Positions 8,411-17,608 of a stretch of 64,000 nucleotides of DNA are shown piece by piece; position 1 is the stretch's first letter, and the number at the start of each line of letters is the position of its first letter. Source of the stretch: Egicoccus halophilus. Lineage in GTDB: Bacteria; Actinomycetota; Nitriliruptoria; Nitriliruptorales; Nitriliruptoraceae. The notes under the pieces were generated by a model. It saw only the letters and a list, made by a program, of their open reading frames with translations. It made no database searches and was not told where the DNA came from. Location: positions 3,049,001 to 3,113,000 of the forward strand of contig NZ_CP036250.1 in assembly GCF_004300825.1 (NCBI RefSeq). The letters are read 5' to 3'. A program made the translations under genes and the position numbers.

Positions 8411-9397
8411 CGCGGCGGCTACGACAACACCGCCCGCGACCTGGTCCTCAACCTCGCCGGCGGGGTCGTCGCCGGCTGGTGGCTCCGGTCGCGACCGCCG
8501 CCCGCACGCCACCGGTCGACGACGTCGAGCGACACCGGAGCGCGACGACCTCGTCGAACGCCTGAGCGGACGCCGCCGCTGCCGGCGTGCAGCACCCCCC
8601 GGCGGTCGGAGGTCGTGGACGACCCAGACGTTGGGTTCGACGTAGACGGCGTGGTCCTGGTCCACGTCGACGTGCACCGGCACCAGGGCCCCGGCGACCT
8701 CGACCCGACCGGACTCCCGCAGCGGCAGCCCGGACCAGCTGCGCCACTCGGCGAGGCTGCCCGCGACCGTCATCGACCGCGGACACACGGCCTCGATGCG
8801 TCCGCCGGCCCGGACGTGCAGCCGCAGCCACGAGTCCCACGGCAGCCCGTCGTCGCCGGTCCGGGCGGCGTACTCGGCCATCGGGGTGTGCGGCTCGAAG
8901 TGCTTGCGGCTCGGACGCACGGGCGCGACGAGACCGCCCGCACCGATGGCGCGGGCCGCGTCCTTCATCGCGGCGAGCAGCCGTTGCGCGAGCCCGGTCC
9001 CCCGCAGGTCGGGGACGACCGTGATCTCCAGGGCGGAGACGTGGGTGGGCGCACGACCCGCCAGGTGATCGAGCCACGCCCAGCTGATGACCCCGTCCCA
9101 GCCTGCCACCGGCAACTCGGTGCGCCCGAGCTCCTCCCCCATGGCGAACGGCACGGAGAACGCCCGGGCGACGATCCGGTCCTCGTGCAGGGCGACGAAC
9201 GCGTGCGCGGCGTGGTCCTCGAGGCGTGCGAAGTACAGGTCACCGACCGGGTCGTGCAGCATGAACGGCGGCCACAACTTGGTCAGGTCCCAGCAGCGCT
9301 CCTGCAGCTCCGGGCGCCGCGCGAGCGAATGGATCTCGACCGGTGCGTCGTCGTCCCGGCCCGCCGGCGTCCCGGGCGGCATCCCCTGTGTCCCCAT
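8213..9397 (-). CDS. GNAT-family N-acetyltransferase with aberrant C-terminal read-through
   Basis: The N-terminal part of about 260 residues is a recognisable GNAT protein: PDLRGTGLAQRLL is the acetyl-CoA-binding motif A, followed by the family-specific VRPSRKHFEPHTPMAEYA and a C-terminal YVEPNVWVVHDL, where relatives normally end. Here no stop follows. The frame runs about 130 further residues antisense to the membrane remnant and to the end of the nitroreductase gene. The original stop was probably lost when neighbouring DNA decayed. The ATG at 9397 is the start; a GTG three codons upstream is possible. The substrate is unknown. Confidence 0.65.
   Translation of the reverse strand: MGTQGMPPGTPAGRDDDAPVEIHSLARRPELQERCWDLTKLWPPFMLHDPVGDLYFARLEDHAAHAFVALHEDRIVARAFSVPFAMGEELGRTELPVAGWDGVISWAWLDHLAGRAPTHVSALEITVVPDLRGTGLAQRLLAAMKDAARAIGAGGLVAPVRPSRKHFEPHTPMAEYAARTGDDGLPWDSWLRLHVRAGGRIEAVCPRSMTVAGSLAEWRSWSGLPLRESGRVEVAGALVPVHVDVDQDHAVYVEPNVWVVHDLRPPGGAARRQRRRPLRRSTRSSRSGVARRRRPVACGRRSRPEPPAGDDPAGEVEDQVAGGVVVAAASVGRGVQAQELGDAQQLRRPRDLGVQDGERLVAPDQAGRGDLDVAPLEAQPGVPGGQHVSYPVRL
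8411..8505 (+). pseudogene. Remnant of a membrane-protein C-terminus
   Basis: Directly after the nitroreductase stop, the frame reads GYDNTARDLVLNLAGGVVAG followed by WWLRSR. This is the pattern of a last transmembrane helix preceded by an Asp-bearing loop, as in small VanZ/DUF2238-like membrane proteins. There is no start and no further homologous sequence. I read it as the surviving tail of a deleted gene. Confidence 0.35.
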
Positions 9398-9463
9398 GGA
9401 CGGCACCGTAGCCGCAGCGAGGTCCAGATGGGGGCGGACGCCGCCGCCTGCCCGCTTTCAACC

Positions 9464-9665
9464 CGGCGAGGTCGCGCCCGACGCGCCGCTGGGCCGTGGA
9501 CGCGGCGACGTCGTGCTGGCCGCGACCGACGGCGCGGTGCCGTTCCCCCTTGGTCAACGGCTCGCGGTCGACTGGGTGCCGACCGTGCTCGTCGCCTGGC
9601 ACGCCCGGCTGCACCTCGAAGGGAGTGACGTCGAGGTCACCGCGCCCCGACTGGTCGGGAGCTCT
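9464..9665 (+). pseudogene. Chimeric gene relic: methyltransferase piece joined to nitroreductase piece
   Basis: Bases 9464-9550 closely match the RlmM-like methyltransferase gene at 22,897-22,995 (including GACGTCGTGCTGGCCGCGAC), with a small internal deletion. Bases 9566-9663 match the nitroreductase gene at 8221-8318 (including GTCGAGGTCACCGCGCCCCG). Neither part has a start or full domain. The rest of the 9407-9840 gap shows no gene. Confidence 0.7.
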
Positions 9666-9840
9666 TGTCGCACGCGAATCGGAACGTGACCGCGTGGAGC
9701 GTGCCGGATGGTCGGGTGGAGGTCGATCCCGCCAAGGTCAGCCAGCGTGTCGCTGGTGGGACCTGGCCGCGGACGCTACCGGTCTCGACGGCGGGCTACG
9801 CCGGCTTGTCGATCAGGATGAGCTTGCGTCGGCGATGACG

Positions 9841-10974
9841 TCACGAGAAGGGAGAGCCGGTCTGGCCGGGGAACGCGGCCAGACGCTCTTCGTCGACCTG
9901 CACACCGAGGCCGGGAGCGTCACTGGTCCGGGCGAGACCGTCGACAACGCGCACCCCGCCGTCGAGGACGCCGTCACGGAATGGGTTGTCGATCGACGCG
10001 TCGGCCTCGAACCAGGCGTCTGCACCCAGCCCCCGGACGAGGTGCAGCGTGGCCGCGTGGTTGAGCCCGCTGTGCGAGATGTGCGGGGCGAGGCGTCGAC
10101 CGCTGATGCGCGCCAAGGCCGCGATCCGAGCGGCCTCGGTGATGCCGCCGCAGCGACTGACGTCCGGCTGGACGACGTCGATCGCGCCGGTGTCGATCCA
10201 GTCGTAGAACTGGTGCGCGCCGATGAGGTTCTCGCCACCGGCAAGGGGAAGCGTGCTGACCTGCCGCAACCGGACGAAGGCGGCACGCCGGGTCGGGGCA
10301 TAGGGCTCCTCGAGCCACACCACGCCCAGCTCCTCGAGCGGACGCACGATCCGGGCCACGTCATAGGGCAGCCCGCTGTTGGCGTCGAGCATGATCTGCA
10401 GCTCGTCGCCGAAAGCGTCCCGCACGGCGCGCACCCGGGCCAGGTCCCGCGAAGGATGATCACCGACCCGCACCTTGATGGCACCGACCCCTAGCCGTGC
10501 CGTGATCTCGGCAGCAGCCTCGACGAGGCGGGCCGGTTCTTGGAAGCCGAGCGCGAACCCACCGCCGTAGGCGGGCACCGGTCCGAGCGTGCCGCCGAGG
10601 AGTTCCGCGACGGGCCGCCCCTCGACCTTGCCGCGGGCATCCCACATGGCGATGTCGACCCCGCTCAACGCGCCGAGGAAGGCGTCGCTCATGCCGGCCC
10701 CGTCGACGAACCGCCGGTGGACGTGGTCGTTGAGCCCGACGGCGTCGTGCACCTCGCGGCCGACGACGACCCGGTGCAGGGTCGTGTTGACGATCTCCGC
10801 CACCGCCGTGCCGGCGTGTCCGTGGAAGGACTCGCCGTGACCGGTGGTGCCGTCCTCGGTGGTGACCCGCACCAGCACCACGTCCCGTCGGTCAGGGCTG
10901 CCGACGCTGAGCGGGCGGGGTGGTTCGGGGAAGCGGTAGCTCAGGACCTGGGCGTGGACGTCGGTGATTCGCAT
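9841..10974 (-). CDS. Enolase-superfamily enzyme 1 (mandelate racemase/muconate lactonizing type)
   Basis: A 377-aa protein with the capping domain followed by a TIM barrel. The acid/base strand reads K167-V-R169, metal ligands are Asp197 (LDAN), Glu222 (WLEEP) and Glu248 (AGGEN), and Asp271 with His298 (APHIS) forms the other catalytic dyad. Such enzymes abstract the proton alpha to a carboxylate to racemise, dehydrate or cycloisomerise acids. It is the last gene of the nine-gene operon, 18 bp after enolase 2. KxR instead of KxK resembles sugar-acid dehydratases. The specific substrate cannot be assigned. Confidence 0.88.
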   Translation of the reverse strand: MRITDVHAQVLSYRFPEPPRPLSVGSPDRRDVVLVRVTTEDGTTGHGESFHGHAGTAVAEIVNTTLHRVVVGREVHDAVGLNDHVHRRFVDGAGMSDAFLGALSGVDIAMWDARGKVEGRPVAELLGGTLGPVPAYGGGFALGFQEPARLVEAAAEITARLGVGAIKVRVGDHPSRDLARVRAVRDAFGDELQIMLDANSGLPYDVARIVRPLEELGVVWLEEPYAPTRRAAFVRLRQVSTLPLAGGENLIGAHQFYDWIDTGAIDVVQPDVSRCGGITEAARIAALARISGRRLAPHISHSGLNHAATLHLVRGLGADAWFEADASIDNPFRDGVLDGGVRVVDGLARTSDAPGLGVQVDEERLAAFPGQTGSPFS

Positions 10975-10992
10975 CGTGAGGTGCGCTCCTCG

Positions 10993-12084
10993 TTAGTCGA
11001 GCGTCCAGACCCGGTGGTCGACGGCGTCCGCCTCCAACTGTTCGGGCGTGTAGGGGAAGCCGATGCCGGGCACGTCCGGCGGCTCGACGTAGCCCGGGCC
11101 GCTCAGCGGGTGCAGCAGCTTGACCGGATCCTCGGCCACGACGATCTCGTAGCCCATGTGGTTGGACACGGCGCAGGCCAGATGCAGATTGGGCAGCCCG
11201 GCGGCGTGGATCTCGGCGTTGAGGCCGAACGCGTCGGCGAGGTGGCTGACGCGCAACGCCCCGGTGATGCCGCCCTTGTAGAACGTGGAGGTGCGCACGA
11301 TGTCGGCCGCACCGGAGGTGATGAAGTCGGCGATGTTCCAGTGGATGCCGTCGCTGGTCTCCCCCGCGAGCACCGGGATCTCCAGGTCCTCGCGCAGGCG
11401 CCGGTAGCGCCACAGGTTGAACTCGCGCATCGGCTCCTCGAAGACCGCAAAACCGGCGGCGTGCAGTTCCCGACCCAGGACCCGCGACTCGTCAAGGGTG
11501 AACCCGCCGGAGGCGTCGTAGGTCAGCCGGATGTCGTCACCGACGTGGGAACGCAAAGCGTGCGCGAGGGCGGCGTCCTCGCGCACGTCACCCCAGGCGT
11601 GAATCTTGATGTCCCGGAAACCGAGGTCGAGGCACTGGTCCGCGACATCGAGGTAGGCCTCGATCGAGGGATAGGTGGCCGTGCTGGCGTAGGCGGTGAC
11701 GCGGCGCTGTGCCCCTCCCAGAAGCTCGTAGAGCGGCCGGCCGGCCAGCTTGGCGGTCAAGTCCCACAGGGCGATGTCCAGGACCCCGTGGGCGTAGAGC
11801 GGAATCTCCTCGACCCGGTCGACCTCCCACACCTCGTGCCAGAGTCGTTCCTTGAGCAGCGGATCTGCGCCGAGGGCGATGTCCTTGAAGCGCCGTTCGA
11901 TGAGATCCTGTCCGATGACGCCGCGCGAGACGGTGCCGTAGCCGACGTGGCCGTCGTCGGTGTGCAGCGACAGCACGGTGACCTCGGAGATCTCACCGGA
12001 GCCGGGCATGCCGCGGCGCCACACGAACTGCGGGTCGCGGACGGTGTGTAGCGTGGACGCGCGGACCTCGGTGATCGTCGTCAT
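10993..12084 (-). CDS. Enolase-superfamily enzyme 2 (MR/MLE type, KxH)
   Basis: A 363-aa capping domain plus barrel protein. The second-strand acid/base motif is K160-I-H162, the metal ligands are Asp190, Glu216 (FEEP) and Glu242 (AGE), and His293 (EIHAAG) is the likely partner base. The KIHAWGD segment is typical of sugar-acid dehydratase-like MR members. The ATG overlaps the stop of enolase 3 by four bases (ATGA), which indicates tight coupling and fixes the start. It is clearly not a recent duplicate of enolases 1 or 3. It probably acts on a second stereo-configuration or a later intermediate of the same pathway. Confidence 0.88.
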   Translation of the reverse strand: MTTITEVRASTLHTVRDPQFVWRRGMPGSGEISEVTVLSLHTDDGHVGYGTVSRGVIGQDLIERRFKDIALGADPLLKERLWHEVWEVDRVEEIPLYAHGVLDIALWDLTAKLAGRPLYELLGGAQRRVTAYASTATYPSIEAYLDVADQCLDLGFRDIKIHAWGDVREDAALAHALRSHVGDDIRLTYDASGGFTLDESRVLGRELHAAGFAVFEEPMREFNLWRYRRLREDLEIPVLAGETSDGIHWNIADFITSGAADIVRTSTFYKGGITGALRVSHLADAFGLNAEIHAAGLPNLHLACAVSNHMGYEIVVAEDPVKLLHPLSGPGYVEPPDVPGIGFPYTPEQLEADAVDHRVWTLD

Positions 12085-13259
12085 CGGGTGACCTGTTCGT
12101 CGGCGTCCAGGGCGGCTTGCTGCGGAACACAGCCCCAGCCGGGACCGGTGGGCAGCTGCATCCGGCCGTCGACGACTTGGGGGGCGGTGTCGGTGACGTC
12201 GTCGCGCCACGGCACACCCTCGACGTCCAGCTCCATGATCGAGAGGTTGGGGGCGACGGCCGCGAGATGGGCGGCCATGAAGCTCATGAGGTGACTGGCG
12301 TAGTTGTGGGTCACGATGTCCGCGCGGTAACGAGCGGCTTCGTCGGCCATCCGGACGCTCTCGGGCATGCCGTTCCAGACCGGGTCGATGATGGGGACGT
12401 CGACGAGGCGTCCCTGCAGGAACGGGCGGAACTCCTCCACGCCGTGCAGCGTCTCGCAGGAGGCGATGCGCAGGCCGCTCGGTGCGCGCAGCCGGCGAAG
12501 CAGGTCCGGCGTCTTGGTGTCCAGCTCGAGCCAGTCGAGGCCGGCCTCGGCGGCGACGTCGGCCAGTTCCTGCAGCAGCGCCGGCTCGCGGATGTTGTAG
12601 TTGATGTCCAGGAAGATGCCGACGTCGGGGCCGGCGCCCCGGCGCAGGGCGCCGATGACGGCGGCGACATCGCGGAGCACCGCACGCCGCTCGAAGGGGT
12701 CACCAAGCGAACCCGGGGCGGCCGTGGTGCGGATGTAGGCACCGTCCGGGCCGAATCCGAGCAGATTGGTCTTGAGGGCGTGATAGCCGCGATCGCGGAC
12801 CTCACGGCCGAGCGCCTCGAGGTCGTCGGGGGTGCGGATCGCCTCGCCGAGGCCGGACTCGGCCATGCGGATGCGGGTCAGGCCGCAGTGTGACCAGTAG
12901 ACCGGGATGTCGTCGCGCACGGGCCCGCCCAGCAGCGCGTACACGGGCACGTCGAGACTGCGGGCGTGCAGGTCGAGGCAGGCGTTGAGCAGCACGGCGA
13001 CGGCCCGCAGGTTCTGTCCGCCGGGCGCCTCGCGGATGCGTTCGTGCAGCAGTGCCTCGACGTGTCGGGTCCGCCTCGGGTCGAGGCCCACGATGCCGGC
13101 ACCCAGCGCGTGGACGGCGCCTTTGAGGCCGTGACTGCCGAACTGGTCGTCGGAGAACTCCGACCAGCCCTCGAGTCCAGCGTCGGTCTCGAGCTTGCAG
13201 AAGGACCACGCACGGTTGCCGGCTTGCCGCCGGTAGGTACGCAGGGCGGTGATGCGCAT
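12081..13259 (-). CDS. Enolase-superfamily enzyme 3 (MR/MLE type, KxN)
   Basis: A 392-aa protein and the most divergent of the trio. The acid/base strand is K163-T-N165, the metal ligands are Asp218 (FLDIN), Glu245 (WLELD) and Glu269 (SCETL), and the partner His318 lies in VTHNY. An extended loop after the second barrel strand (about residues 168-195) may cover the active site. The gene follows the importer ATPase gene by 53 bp. KxN enzymes in this superfamily include acid-sugar dehydratases, but several functions are known, so I do not name a reaction. Confidence 0.86.
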   Translation of the reverse strand: MRITALRTYRRQAGNRAWSFCKLETDAGLEGWSEFSDDQFGSHGLKGAVHALGAGIVGLDPRRTRHVEALLHERIREAPGGQNLRAVAVLLNACLDLHARSLDVPVYALLGGPVRDDIPVYWSHCGLTRIRMAESGLGEAIRTPDDLEALGREVRDRGYHALKTNLLGFGPDGAYIRTTAAPGSLGDPFERRAVLRDVAAVIGALRRGAGPDVGIFLDINYNIREPALLQELADVAAEAGLDWLELDTKTPDLLRRLRAPSGLRIASCETLHGVEEFRPFLQGRLVDVPIIDPVWNGMPESVRMADEAARYRADIVTHNYASHLMSFMAAHLAAVAPNLSIMELDVEGVPWRDDVTDTAPQVVDGRMQLPTGPGWGCVPQQAALDADEQVTR

Positions 13260-13312
13260 GCGAAACGGCTCCTGGGTGGTCGGGGCGCCTACGGATCGAT
13301 GGCGCGGGTGCG

Positions 13313-14440
13313 TCAGCCCTCGGCCGGCACGAAGTGGACGTGGCTGGCAGCGACGCCGACGGTGACCCGGTCGCCCGGCTCGACAGGCTCTTCGGGGTGC
13401 AGCACCGCACGGATCGGCTGGCCGGCGACCTCGAACGTCACGTCGGTGCGTGGCCCGAGGTAGGCGGCCTGCACGACCTGCCCGATCCAGCGGTTTTCCA
13501 TGGCCTCGGCCGCATCGCCGACGACGACGTTCTCGGGGCGGAACACGGCGACGGCGTCGCCCTCGCCGGCGGCGGTGTGCTCGAGCTCGCCGACGACGGC
13601 GATGTCACCGCTGGCCGTGGCGAGTCGGCCGGCACCGGACCCAAGATCGGTCAGCCGGCCCCGCACGAGGTTGGCGTTGCCGACGAAGGACGCCGCGAAC
13701 ATCGACGCCGGCCGGCGGTAGAGCTGCCGTGGCGGGTCGGCCTGCTCGATAACCCCATGGTTCATCAGCACGACCCGGTCCGACATGGACATGGCCTCGG
13801 TCTGGTCGTGCGTGACGTAGAGGGCCGTCAACCCGACCTGGCGCTGCAGTTCGAGCAGCTCCTCTCGCATCCGCTCGCGCAGGCCGGCATCGAGGTTGCT
13901 GAGTGGCTCGTCGAACAGGATGACCCCGGGGCGGGTGACCACCGCCCGGGCCACGGCGACACGCTGCTGCTGACCGCCGCTGAGCTCGGTGCCGAAGCGG
14001 TTCTCCAGGTGTGGCAACCCGACCAGTTCGAGTGCCTCGAGGGTGCGCTCGCGGACCAACCTGGGGTTCGCTCCGCGTCCGCGAAGCCCGTAGGCGACGT
14101 TGTCGAACACCGACATGTGCGGCCAGATCGCGTACGACTGGAACACCATGTTGATGCCGCGACGCTCGGGGGGCACCTCCACCCCGGGCCCGGCGACGGT
14201 CCGTCCGTCGATGGCGATCGTCCCGCCCGACGGGGTCTCGAGCCCGGCGATGCACCGCAGCGTGGTGCTCTTGCCGCAGCCGCTCGGACCGAGCAGCGTG
14301 ATGAAGTCGCCCGGTTCGGCCGCGAAGCTGATGCCGCTCACCGCCTCGACCTCGCCGTAGCGAACCACGAGGTCGCGCACCACGAGCGAGGATCCGCGCG
14401 CGGACTTCGCGGTCGCCTGCTGCTGCAAGGTTGCTTCCAC
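13313..14440 (-). CDS. ABC importer ATP-binding subunit (AfuC/FbpC/PotA type)
   Basis: A 375-aa ATPase with Walker A GPSGCGKST (51-59), signature LSGGQQQR, Walker B VILFDEPLSNLD and a C-terminal TOBE-type domain (about 290-375), as in Fe3+, polyamine and phosphosugar importers. The GTG start is chosen for the GAGGAG upstream; an open frame continues far upstream without a start signal. It lies 44 bp after the permease gene. The operon context argues for import of a catabolic acid rather than iron. Confidence 0.9.
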   Translation of the reverse strand: MEATLQQQATAKSARGSSLVVRDLVVRYGEVEAVSGISFAAEPGDFITLLGPSGCGKSTTLRCIAGLETPSGGTIAIDGRTVAGPGVEVPPERRGINMVFQSYAIWPHMSVFDNVAYGLRGRGANPRLVRERTLEALELVGLPHLENRFGTELSGGQQQRVAVARAVVTRPGVILFDEPLSNLDAGLRERMREELLELQRQVGLTALYVTHDQTEAMSMSDRVVLMNHGVIEQADPPRQLYRRPASMFAASFVGNANLVRGRLTDLGSGAGRLATASGDIAVVGELEHTAAGEGDAVAVFRPENVVVGDAAEAMENRWIGQVVQAAYLGPRTDVTFEVAGQPIRAVLHPEEPVEPGDRVTVGVAASHVHFVPAEG

Positions 14441-14484
14441 CTGTCGCTCCTCGGCTCGGCGGCCTCGCCGCCGCTCGGACTGGG

Positions 14485-16242
14485 TCACACCTGCGTCGAC
14501 GAGAGCTTCACCCGGAACAGGAACCGGGCGATCAGCACGCCACCGATCAGCACCAGCGTCTGCAACAGCCCCACGACGGCGGCGTTGCGCACGGTGCCGT
14601 CCTGGATGTAGCCCCACGCCACGACGGAGAGGATCTGGGTGTCCGGGGCGTAGAGCAGGATCGCCGTGTTGATCTCCCGGACGACGAACACGAACACCAG
14701 CACCCAGGCGGACAGCAGCGACGGCTTGCTCAGCGGCAGGGTGATGCGCCGCAGGGTCCGCATCCGGCTGGCGCCGGTGACGCGGGAGGACTCCTCCAAC
14801 GCCGGATCGATCTGCATCAGGGAGTTGCCGGCGAAACGCGCGGCGTGCGGGATGTAGGTCCCCATGAACGCGATCACCAGCAGGGTGAGGGTCGCGTACA
14901 GCGGCGTCCTGACGTACACCCACAGCATGCCGGTCGCGAAGACGATGCCGGGGATCGCGATCGGCACGGTCGCCAGGTAGTCGACGACGGCGCCGGTCCG
15001 CCCGCTCATCCGCACGACGCAGTAGGCGGCCGCCAGCCCGAGCAGCACGGTGGCCGTCGGGGTGACCACGCCGAGCACGAGCGTGTTGATCGTCGCGTCG
15101 ACGATGCGGCCGGAGCTCGCGACCTCCAGGAAGTTGTTGAACGAGAACTGCATCTGACGGAAGTCGGTGATGGTGAACGGGTTGAGCGACGCGATCCCCA
15201 GCGCCACGTAGGGCAGCAGGGTCGCGAACAGCAGGTAGCCGAGGAAGACCGCGCTGATCAGGTAGCGCACCCACCCCAGGCGCACGACCCGGGGGCGGGT
15301 CCCGCGCGCGCTGATGGTCACGTAGCGCGAGGCATGCCGGATGGCGCGTCGGTAGAAGTACACCCCGAGAACGGTGAACCACAGCAGCAGGGTGCCGATG
15401 GCCGCACCGCGGGCGTGATTGGTCGGCCAGATCGACATCGACCGGTAGACCTCGACCGCGAGGACGTTGAAGGTCGCGTTGAGGCCGAGCACGCCCGGCA
15501 CCGAGAAGATGCCGGTGGCCAGGACGGCGATGAAGAAGAACGCGGCCAGCAACGCCGGCCGGATGATCGGAAAGGTGACGTGCCGAACCGTGGCGATGAC
15601 GCCGCGCCCGTTGAGGTACGAGGCCTCCTCCAGCGAGGGGTCCATGTTCTTGAGCGCCGAGGAGACGAACAGATATCCGTAGGGGATGTAGTACAGGTTG
15701 AGGACGAACACGACACCCGTGAACGTCATGATGTTCACGAAGGTGGCGTCGGTGTCCAGCAGCCAGCGCAGGTTCACGTTGACCATGCCGGAGTTGGGGG
15801 CGGCCAACGCGACCCAGGCGAGCGCGCCCACGAAGGGCGACAGGAACAGCGGGGCGATCACGGACAGCTCGAACAGGTTCTTCCACCGGAGGTCGGTGCG
15901 GGTGAGCAGCCACGCGGCGCACGCCCCGAATGTGGTCGAGATGGCGGCCACCCCCACGGCCATCAACAGCGTCCAGCCCAGCGTCGCCAGGTACGGCCCG
16001 GTCGTGTAGACCTCGCGGACGGCGGTGAGGGTGAAGCCCTGGTCCGCCATCCCCGGCGCGCCGGTGCGCACCGCCCCGTAGAAGATCGCGGCGACCGGCG
16101 CGACGATGAGACCGCTCAGAATCACCAGGACGGTGGTCACCAGGGCGCGCTCACGCAGGACCGCCACCACCGTGCCGAGTGCGCTGCGCGGCGGTTCGGA
16201 CGATGACGACGTCTCGGTCCTGTCCGCCAATGACGTGCTCAT
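14485..16242 (-). CDS. ABC importer permease, two fused membrane domains (AfuB/FbpB type)
   Basis: A 585-aa protein with about 12 membrane helices in two homologous halves. Each half carries an EAA loop that contacts the ATPase: near EEASYLNGRG in the first half and EESSRVTGASR in the second. Fused-permease architecture is characteristic of the Fe3+/2-aminoethylphosphonate/hexose-phosphate branch of ABC importers. Together with the flanking binding protein and ATPase it makes a complete uptake system. In the same operon as three enolases, an ALDH and dehydrogenases, the cargo is probably a carboxylated or otherwise anionic sugar-like compound (inference). Confidence 0.9.
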   Translation of the reverse strand: MSTSLADRTETSSSSEPPRSALGTVVAVLRERALVTTVLVILSGLIVAPVAAIFYGAVRTGAPGMADQGFTLTAVREVYTTGPYLATLGWTLLMAVGVAAISTTFGACAAWLLTRTDLRWKNLFELSVIAPLFLSPFVGALAWVALAAPNSGMVNVNLRWLLDTDATFVNIMTFTGVVFVLNLYYIPYGYLFVSSALKNMDPSLEEASYLNGRGVIATVRHVTFPIIRPALLAAFFFIAVLATGIFSVPGVLGLNATFNVLAVEVYRSMSIWPTNHARGAAIGTLLLWFTVLGVYFYRRAIRHASRYVTISARGTRPRVVRLGWVRYLISAVFLGYLLFATLLPYVALGIASLNPFTITDFRQMQFSFNNFLEVASSGRIVDATINTLVLGVVTPTATVLLGLAAAYCVVRMSGRTGAVVDYLATVPIAIPGIVFATGMLWVYVRTPLYATLTLLVIAFMGTYIPHAARFAGNSLMQIDPALEESSRVTGASRMRTLRRITLPLSKPSLLSAWVLVFVFVVREINTAILLYAPDTQILSVVAWGYIQDGTVRNAAVVGLLQTLVLIGGVLIARFLFRVKLSSTQV

Positions 16243-16344
16243 GGCTCGCCTCTACCTTCGCTCGTTGCCCCGCGCTGCGCGTGTCGGTCGGGTCCCGCGG
16301 GTGTCGGCCGACGTGGCGCGGCACCCGCGGAAGTCCCGATCGTG

Positions 16345-17508
16345 TCACCCGAACGTGGCACTCCACCACTCGAAGAACTCGCCGTCCTCGGCGATCTGCG
16401 CCTGGATCTCCTCGTCGTCGATCCAGCCGAAGAAGAGCTGCTCGTCCGAGGGGGTCTGGTACCAGTCCGTCTCGAGGATCTCGCGGTCATCGCTCGCCTC
16501 GGCGTTGGACGGCGGGGTCTGCGTGATCGAGGAGTAGCGCTCGCTGGCCTCCGGCGAGGTGGCCCACTCCATCAGCAGCCGGGCGGCCGCGGGGTGGGGC
16601 GCGTTGGCCGAGATGCCGACTGCGAAGGCGCCGGCAACGGCCGGGTCGGGGTAGACCCAGCGCACCGGCGCGCCGGCCATTGCCTGGGAGGCGATCAGGC
16701 TGTCGGTGATCCCGATGCCGACGGCGTGCTCACCCGAGACGATCCGTTCCATGAGCGCCAACGAGTCGTCGTAGCTGGTGGCGCCACCCTCGCGGATTCG
16801 CTCCAGCAGATCTCGGTCGATCGAGTTGTAGAAGGCGGCCGCCTGCTGGGACGCGTACGGCGAGCCCGTCGCGACGCGACCGTCGAAGTCCTCGCTCGCG
16901 AGCGTGCCGAAGGGGTCTTCCTCGAGCCGGGCGATCTCGTCGTCATCGAGCTGGTCGGAGTTGAACGACACGGTCTGGGTGAAGAAGTTCTGGACCGGGT
17001 ACAGGTGGCCCGAGCGGGTGATGTCCTCGGGGAACAGCCCGTCACCCTCGGGGGTGTACTCGGCGATGTGGCCGGCCTCGACGGCGTCTTCCATCGGTGG
17101 CAGGTCGGCGATCGAGACGACGTCCGCCTGGTGCTGTCCGGCGCTGGTCTCCTGCTGCCACTGCTCGTAGAGCGCGCTACCGGGCTGGCGCAGGATGCTG
17201 ACGTCGATGTCGTACTCCTCCTCGAAGCCGTCCAGCCAGGCCCGCAGCGAGGCCTCGTTCGCGTCGCCGTAGTAGGTGAGTTGTCCCTCCTCCTGCGCGG
17301 CGGCGATCAGGTCGTCACGGCTGGCGTCAGCGTCGTCGCCCGTCGCCGTCACGGTGGCCCAGTCGACCTCACCGTCCGCCGAGTCGGGGGCGGCACCGTC
17401 GTCGCCGCCGTTGCCGTTGTCACCGCCGCACGCCGCGGCGAACAACGCCGTGACGGCCAGCGTCGTGGTGATCAGCCGACGGGGTCGGCGTCGTGTCCTG
17501 GCACCCAT
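16345..17508 (-). CDS. ABC importer substrate-binding lipoprotein (AfuA/IdiA type)
   Basis: A 387-aa extracellular solute-binding protein. The N-terminus has a basic stretch, a hydrophobic core and the lipobox FAAAC with Cys27, then a short Gly/Asp linker. The mature protein has the two-lobe fold of the Fe3+/phosphosugar-binding family, with LTYYGDANEASLRAWLDGF at the start of lobe 1 and VGIGITDSLIASQ in the hinge region. The ATG at 17,508 with GGGAGAG upstream is preferred to longer frames. The two-Tyr metal site of true Fe3+ binders cannot be confirmed by eye. It supplies the permease encoded next. Confidence 0.9.
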   Translation of the reverse strand: MGARTRRRPRRLITTTLAVTALFAAACGGDNGNGGDDGAAPDSADGEVDWATVTATGDDADASRDDLIAAAQEEGQLTYYGDANEASLRAWLDGFEEEYDIDVSILRQPGSALYEQWQQETSAGQHQADVVSIADLPPMEDAVEAGHIAEYTPEGDGLFPEDITRSGHLYPVQNFFTQTVSFNSDQLDDDEIARLEEDPFGTLASEDFDGRVATGSPYASQQAAAFYNSIDRDLLERIREGGATSYDDSLALMERIVSGEHAVGIGITDSLIASQAMAGAPVRWVYPDPAVAGAFAVGISANAPHPAAARLLMEWATSPEASERYSSITQTPPSNAEASDDREILETDWYQTPSDEQLFFGWIDDEEIQAQIAEDGEFFEWWSATFG

Positions 17509-17608
17509 GCTGCTCTCCCTCTGGTCGCGATCGGCGCGTGTCCGGCACCGACCGGCTGGTCCCGCCGCGAGACCGTGCTGGTCCACGACGTGTTCGTGTC
17601 CGTGTCGT

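Noticed and set aside
13313-15922. Single giant ATPase-permease fusion in the importer operon
   Set aside because: The open frame upstream of the ATPase is an out-of-frame reading of the permease gene. The GTG at 14,440 with a ribosome site gives a normal ATPase and the permease has its own intact frame.
13313-17508. Calling the AfuABC-type transporter an iron(III) importer
   Set aside because: Sequence class alone allows it, but it is embedded between dehydrogenases and enolases under an IclR regulator and has no iron box, so an organic acid cargo is more likely.
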